A stretch of 55,008 bases of DNA, taken from positions 1-55,008 of the forward strand of contig NZ_JBLIAI010000014.1 of assembly GCF_047634455.1 (NCBI RefSeq), given 5' to 3'. This document shows, in pieces, positions 53,309 through 55,008 of this stretch (its first letter is position 1; every line of letters starts with the position of its first letter). A program made the position numbers and the translations under genes. Origin of the DNA: Maritalea sp047634455 (GTDB lineage: Bacteria > Pseudomonadota > Alphaproteobacteria > Rhizobiales > Devosiaceae). A model generated the notes under the pieces. The model made no database searches. It was not told the DNA's origin and saw only the letters and a list, made by a program, of their open reading frames with translations.

Positions 53309-54303
53309 ACCGACGAAGTCTGGTTATCCGCATTGTGCTTGTTGCGGCAGTTGGCGTCGCAATAGCTTGGGCTGGACTGAACCGCGACCAATTCGACCCG
53401 GCGCAGTTTGATGCCTGGTTAGCTGGCATGGGCATTTGGGCGCCGCTGGTCTTCGTCGGCCTCTATGTAGTCGCAACGGTGCTCTTCTTGCCCGGTTCGC
53501 TTTTTTCTCTCGCGGGCGGCGCGGCCTTTGGCCCTTTTTGGGGTTCGATTCTCAATCTCGGCGGAGCAACGATCGGCGCGGGAATTGCGTTCCTCGTCGC
53601 CCGCTACCTCGCCGGAGACTGGGTTGCACAGAAGTCCGGCGGCCGCCTTCAGAAAATGATCGAGGGCGTGGAGGCCGAAGGCTGGCGCTTTGTTGCGTTC
53701 GTGCGGCTCGTCCCGTTCTTTCCGTTCAATCTGATGAACTATGCGTTGGGACTAACCCGCATCAAATTCCTTCACTACATAATAACTTCACTGGTTTGTA
53801 TGGCACCGGGCGCGGTGGCGTTCACTTGGATCGGTTATGCTGGGCGCGAAGCCCTGTCCGGCAATGACACGGCGATCCGCTACGGATTGTTGGCACTTGG
53901 TTTGTTCGCGGCTATCGCCTTTATCCCGCGAATCGTCCGCCGGATGCGTGGCGGCGAAACACCCCGGTGGATTGAAGTTGCAACGCTTGCGGATCAGCTT
54001 CGGGATACAAGCGTCAAAATAATCGACGTACGCGAACCAGACGAATTCAACGGCCCTCTCGGGCACATCGCAGCTGCCTCAAACCTGCCCCTCGGTGAAT
54101 TGTCTGATCGATTGACCGAGATCAGCGCATTCAAGGACAAGCCCGTCATCCTGGTTTGCCGCACCGACAAGCGCTCCGCCAGCGCTGCGGGACTGCTCAA
54201 GGATGCTGGCTTTCGCGATGCCCGAGTGCTGCGGGGCGGTATGGAGCAATGGAACCGAGACATATTGCTGAGCGAGGGCGGATATTCAGGCGAACGGGCA
54301 TAA
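53305..54303 (+). CDS. VTT (DedA/TVP38-like) membrane protein fused to rhodanese
   Basis: 332 residues in two parts. Residues 1-220 are a TVP38/TMEM64-type membrane domain with the FLPGSLFSLAGGAAFGPFWG motif and VRLVPFFPFNLMNYALG. Residues about 225-325 are a rhodanese domain: IIDVREPDEFNGPLGHI and the active-site loop VCRTDKRSASAAGLL, with the sulfur-binding cysteine present. The fusion suggests sulfur transfer at the membrane. It overlaps the hydroxylase stop by four bases. G+C-rich coding. Confidence 0.88.
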   Translation: MNRRSLVIRIVLVAAVGVAIAWAGLNRDQFDPAQFDAWLAGMGIWAPLVFVGLYVVATVLFLPGSLFSLAGGAAFGPFWGSILNLGGATIGAGIAFLVARYLAGDWVAQKSGGRLQKMIEGVEAEGWRFVAFVRLVPFFPFNLMNYALGLTRIKFLHYIITSLVCMAPGAVAFTWIGYAGREALSGNDTAIRYGLLALGLFAAIAFIPRIVRRMRGGETPRWIEVATLADQLRDTSVKIIDVREPDEFNGPLGHIAAASNLPLGELSDRLTEISAFKDKPVILVCRTDKRSASAAGLLKDAGFRDARVLRGGMEQWNRDILLSEGGYSGERA

Positions 54304-54350
54304 GGAGCGTGGAAATTTCAATTGATGCAGGTTCAACAAGGAGCAGGAAA

Positions 54351-54566
54351 ATGAAGAAAGTTGCGATACCGATGAGCATGGTTTTAGTCCTTATGCCGAG
54401 TTTGGCATGGGCGCAAACACCTTCCGGTTCAGAAAATTACACGTGGGGCCCTGGTATGATGGGATGGGGTGGTGGATGGTCGGGTATGATATTTGGATTT
54501 ACGGTGATTTACGGTGGATTTACGGTGACAGGATTTACGGTGACAGTTTACTTATTTCGTGATTAA
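54351..54566 (+). CDS. Small secreted glycine-rich protein, C-terminus replaced by repeat
   Basis: 71 residues from ATG 54351, behind AAGGAGCAGGA. A signal peptide (about 1-21, ending AWA) is followed by YTWGPGMMGWGGGWSGMIFG, which resembles the start of small SHOCT-type proteins that normally continue with a membrane helix. From residue 50 the frame runs through the right repeat array and reads GFTVIYGGFTVTGFTV, four repeats of the same short phrase, then stops. I think the original 3' end was lost when the array arrived. Confidence 0.65.
   Translation: MKKVAIPMSMVLVLMPSLAWAQTPSGSENYTWGPGMMGWGGGWSGMIFGFTVIYGGFTVTGFTVTVYLFRD
54496..54552. repeat. Right array of the island, ending ACAGTTTACT
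   Basis: Four GATTTACGGTG units (54496-54506, 54506-54516, 54517-54527 and 54532-54542) followed by ACAGTTTACT. It is the reverse complement of the left array, but with the core CACCGTAAATC instead of CACCGTAATTC. With 51379-51454 it encloses the 3.1-kb island. Confidence 0.82.
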
Positions 54567-55008
54567 ATTGATCCCATGCAATTCGTTAGATCGGCCATAT
54601 GCAAAGCGATTTTCCTGTTTGCCGAAGTATCGTTCAGTTACAGCGATACACATCAGCCCAACTTATTTGGCCTGACAAAAAACTGGTCGAATTTGGTTGA
54701 TGCACGCTACGATTGTTGTTTAGGTTCTAACAACGAATACTGCTTTTGTTAATTTGAAAGTACGCTGTCGGATATTGGAGTTGCAATTAGAATGCGGCTG
54801 TCCATTCGCAGGATATTGCGTAGTTTAGTAAACTGTCCCCGTAATTCCGTAATTCGAATTACGGTGACAGTTTACTTATTGCGTGATTAAATTGATCCCA
54901 TGCAATTCGTTAGATCGGCCATATGCAAAGCGATTTTCCTGTTTGCCGAAGTATCGTTCAGTTACAGCGATACACATCAGCCCAACTTATTTGGCCTGAC
55001 AAAAAACT
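54535..55008. repeat. 324-bp tandem unit at the right edge of the island
   Basis: Bases 54535-54684 and 54859-55008 match over 150 bases with one difference (T 54557 against G 54881), an offset of 324 bases. The second copy runs into the window end, so the unit may continue. Bases 54697-54836 between them are copy two of flank X. The region has no convincing gene; a 58-residue ORF at 54576-54752 lies in it but shows no family features. Confidence 0.9.
54827..54876. repeat. Compact inverted repeat: both island ends without cargo
   Basis: Arms of 21 bases (54827-54847 and 54856-54876), AGTAAACTGTCCCCGTAATTC against GAATTACGGTGACAGTTTACT, complementary with one mismatch, 8 bases apart. The same two ends flank the 3.1-kb island at 51379 and 54552. 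Confidence 0.9.

Noticed and set aside
54576..54752. 58-residue ORF in the tandem unit
   Set aside because: No family features and an unusual composition; the same DNA recurs in the next unit and the reading frame is not kept in the left flank copy.

Overview
The window reads as a chromosomal segment of an alphaproteobacterium, most likely of the order Hyphomicrobiales (Rhizobiales). The support is gene order and gene type: aroA-cmk-rpsA-sppA-ihfB-lapA-trpF-trpB-trpA-accD-folC, addB-addA-thioredoxin, tsaE-divL-ahcY, and chvI-chvG-hprK-EIIA-HPr next to pckA. A DivL with tyrosine at the phospho-acceptor position and a short HPr kinase also fit. The base composition is moderate, near half G+C by eye. 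A marine Devosiaceae-like host is only a guess.

Layout. 1-9979 (+): end of aroA, then cmk, rpsA, sppA, ihfB, lapA-like, trpF, trpB, trpA, accD, folC. 9980-10537: intergenic region with three copies of a CCCTCCCC/GGGGAGGG hairpin repeat. 10538-20775 (-): two thioredoxins, addA, addB, tsaE, divL. 20947-26855 (-): ahcY, a DUF2937-like protein, HPr, EIIA, hprK, chvG, chvI, with pckA diverging at 27200 (+). 28968-35389: small single genes (63-aa membrane protein, MerR/TipAS regulator, two acetyltransferases, cell wall hydrolase, MFS transporter, DUF3955-like protein, homocysteine methyltransferase, NYN-domain protein). 35505-39279: polA, gluconokinase, tRNA-Arg(CCG).

39312-50986 is an accessory catabolic locus. 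A LysR regulator diverges from a tightly packed operon: a polar amino-acid ABC transporter (binding protein, two permeases, ATPase), class III aminotransferase, two-subunit 3-oxoacid CoA-transferase, M20 deacylase, thiolase, M20D amidohydrolase and a broad-specificity-type racemase. Together these could import an amino acid or its N-acyl derivative, transaminate it to a 3-oxoacid, activate that with CoA and cleave it to acetyl-CoA plus a shorter acyl-CoA. A beta-amino acid, possibly an N-acetyl-beta-lysine-type solute, fits best. This is the best candidate here for an undescribed system.

50987-55008 is a mobile-looking island. Inverted arrays of a CACCGTAATTC-type repeat enclose an ArsR-rhodanese regulator broken by a perfect 38-bp tandem duplication, a fatty-acid-hydroxylase-like membrane protein, a VTT(DedA-like)-rhodanese fusion, and a small secreted protein whose C-terminus is encoded by the repeat itself. 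No transposase is present. The flanks recur as a 324-bp tandem unit whose second copy carries only the two inverted ends, like an empty version of the element.
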